Shown here piece after piece: positions 33,467 to 35,173 of a stretch of DNA of 35,173 nt (position 1 is the first letter of the stretch; each line of letters begins with the position of its first letter). This DNA is from Candidatus Parakkermansia intestinigallinarum (GTDB lineage: Bacteria > Verrucomicrobiota > Verrucomicrobiia > Verrucomicrobiales > Akkermansiaceae). The stretch lies in the NCBI GenBank assembly GCA_019114365.1, contig DXFQ01000058.1, positions 1 to 35,173 on the forward strand, given 5' to 3'. The notes under the pieces were generated by a model. The model ran no database searches. It had not been told where the DNA came from and was given only the letters and a program-made list of their open reading frames with translations. The position numbers and the translations under genes were made by a program.

Positions 33467-34543
33467 ATGAATAAATCCTTTTTCCTTGTCGCCTTCGCCG
33501 CCGTCTTGGGGCTCAGCTGCTGCGTCTCTCAGAGCCGGCAGGATCAGCAAACCGATCAGGTTGAGACGGACAGCTCGAAGACTCAGGGCGAGACGCCGAA
33601 TGCATCCGGCGTCCGAACTCCCGGCTCCAAGACTCCCTCCGTCAAACCCGGCAAACCCTACACCTACGTGCCCTCTTTCCCCGGGCGGCGCATCAGCCGC
33701 GTCTCCGTGCCCGGCAAGTATGTCGCGCTCACCTTTGACGACGGCCCCCACGTGACCCACACGCCGCACATCCTCGACGTGCTGGCTCGCCACAATGCCC
33801 GCGCCACCTTCTTCGTGCTCGGTCAGCGCGCCGCGCAGCACCCTGAAATCCTGAGCCGCGCCGTCTCTCAGGGCTGTGAAATCGGCTCGCACACATGGTC
33901 GCACATCAACATGGCGCGCAGCAGTCAGGAGACAATCAAGAATGAGCTCGACCGCACGGCGTCCGTGATTTCGCAGGCCACGGGGCGTGCTCCGCGCGTT
34001 GTGCGTCCCCCCTACGGTGCCGGCGGCACAAGCGTTGTCAACTACATCTACGACCTCTACGGTGCGCCTTCCATCCTCTGGGATGTCGACACGAATGACT
34101 GGCGCAAACCCGGCGTGCAGACTGTCATCAACCGCGCCGTCAACAGTGCGAGGCCGGGCTCCATCATTCTGGTGCACGACATACACGGCTCAACGGCTGC
34201 CGCCGTCGAGGGCATTGTCACCGGCCTGCAGCAGCGCGGTTACACCCTCGTGACGGTCTCCGAGCTCATCGCCATGGGGCGCCGCGCCGCTCTCGAGGCC
34301 GGCAAGACCCCCGCCGCTCCGTCGGCTCCCGCAGCGCCTACCGCTCCCGCGGCTCCCGCAGCTCCCGCGACTCCGTCTGCTCCTACCGCTCCCGCCGTTG
34401 TTCCGGCTCCTGCGGCTCCTCCGGTGCTGCCTGCGGCACCCGAGACGCCGTCGGCTCCCGTCGCTCCTGCCGCTTCCGCCGCCAACACCGCATTCGCCTC
34501 TCCGACGGCAGCGGTGATTGCGGGCTCATCCGCCGCGCTCTGA
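33467..34543 (+). CDS. Polysaccharide deacetylase (NodB homology) lipoprotein with Ala/Pro-rich tail
   Basis: 'VALTFDDGPHVTHTPHILDVLARHNARATFFVLGQ', 'EIGSHTWSHINM', 'RPPYGAGGTS', 'ILVHDIHG'; signal MNKSFFLVAFAAVLGLSCCVSQ with lipobox-like LSC. Confidence 0.92.
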   Translation: MNKSFFLVAFAAVLGLSCCVSQSRQDQQTDQVETDSSKTQGETPNASGVRTPGSKTPSVKPGKPYTYVPSFPGRRISRVSVPGKYVALTFDDGPHVTHTPHILDVLARHNARATFFVLGQRAAQHPEILSRAVSQGCEIGSHTWSHINMARSSQETIKNELDRTASVISQATGRAPRVVRPPYGAGGTSVVNYIYDLYGAPSILWDVDTNDWRKPGVQTVINRAVNSARPGSIILVHDIHGSTAAAVEGIVTGLQQRGYTLVTVSELIAMGRRAALEAGKTPAAPSAPAAPTAPAAPAAPATPSAPTAPAVVPAPAAPPVLPAAPETPSAPVAPAASAANTAFASPTAAVIAGSSAAL

Positions 34544-34585
34544 GCCGGAGATTCGGCTTCCCCTTTACCCACCCATCCTCCCACC

Positions 34586-35173
34586 ATGAAAGCTGAGGAC
34601 AAGACACCCGGTAAGGTCTGCCTCGTCGGTGCGGGCCCCGGAGATCCGGGACTCATGACGCTGCGGGGCAAGGAGCTCGTCGAGCGGGCCGACTGCCTCG
34701 TTTACGACGCCCTCGTGCCCGCGTCCGTTCTGGCTTGGGCCTCGCCGGACTGCGAGAAAATCTACGTCGGCAAGCGCTCGGGCGTGCACGCCATGCCCCA
34801 GTCTCAAATCAACGAGCTGCTCGTGACCTGCGCCTCGCGCCACGCCTGTACCGTGCGGCTCAAGGGCGGAGACCCCTACGTCTTCGGTCGCGGCGGCGAG
34901 GAAGCCGCAGCCCTGTATGCGGCGGGAGTTCCCTTTGAAGTGGTGCCGGGCATCAGCTCTGCCATTGCCGGGCCCGCCCTCGCCGGCATTCCCGTCACCC
35001 ATCGGGCCCACTGCACCCAGTTTACCGTTTTTACCGGGCACGAAGATGCGGCCAAGACCGAGTCGACACTCGACATTCAGGGCATAGCCGCGGCCAAGGG
35101 AACCAAAGTCATGCTCATGGGCATGAGCCGCCTGCGCCGCACGCTCGACGCTTTGCTCGAGGCGGGGCAGGAC
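34586..35173 (+). CDS. cobA: Uroporphyrinogen-III C-methyltransferase, truncated by window end
   Basis: MKAEDKTPGKVCLVGAGPGDPGLMTLRGKELVERADCLVYDALV...VRLKGGDPYVFGRGGEEA...VVPGISSAIAGPALAGIPVTHR; open to 35173, hence absent from the ORF track. Confidence 0.93.
   Translation, partial: MKAEDKTPGKVCLVGAGPGDPGLMTLRGKELVERADCLVYDALVPASVLAWASPDCEKIYVGKRSGVHAMPQSQINELLVTCASRHACTVRLKGGDPYVFGRGGEEAAALYAAGVPFEVVPGISSAIAGPALAGIPVTHRAHCTQFTVFTGHEDAAKTESTLDIQGIAAAKGTKVMLMGMSRLRRTLDALLEAGQD

Overview
This is a high-GC bacterial chromosomal window, densely coding and mostly housekeeping. The lineage is uncertain; it may be a Verrucomicrobiota/PVC-type genome, which is inference only. No rRNA, intact tRNA, CRISPR, transposase or phage genes were recognised. 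On the left, a NifU-like plus GGGtGRT gene pair is followed by a convergent giant M16 metalloprotease with an extra C-terminal domain resembling clan CD (C25/gingipain-like) cysteine peptidases. Next come an Arg-tipped EF-P/EfpL-like factor, icd, a menG/ubiE-type methyltransferase, a bactofilin, a zinc-ribbon bactofilin-like protein and a shortened UvrA-family ATPase. On the minus strand there is a beta-CASP MBL nuclease, then a compact 7-gene operon: purE-pyrR-pyrB-pseudo-dihydroorotase-ELM1-like-GT4-GT4. Further right are an ECF-like sigma factor, purM-purF, priA, a KH protein (khpA-like), a MerR regulator, an unlisted 42-aa membrane peptide, an OYE-family flavoprotein, a NodB deacetylase lipoprotein with an Ala/Pro tail, and a truncated sumT/cobA. 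The most notable observations are the M16 + C25-like fusion, the metal-ligand-depleted dihydroorotase overlapping pyrB, the GGGtGRT/NifU-like pair, the UvrA lacking its insertion domain, the recurrent 17-bp-spaced promoters giving very short leaders, the near absence of Shine-Dalgarno sequences, and a structured non-coding gap at 15.55-16.18 kb. All family calls were made by reading motifs, with no database search.
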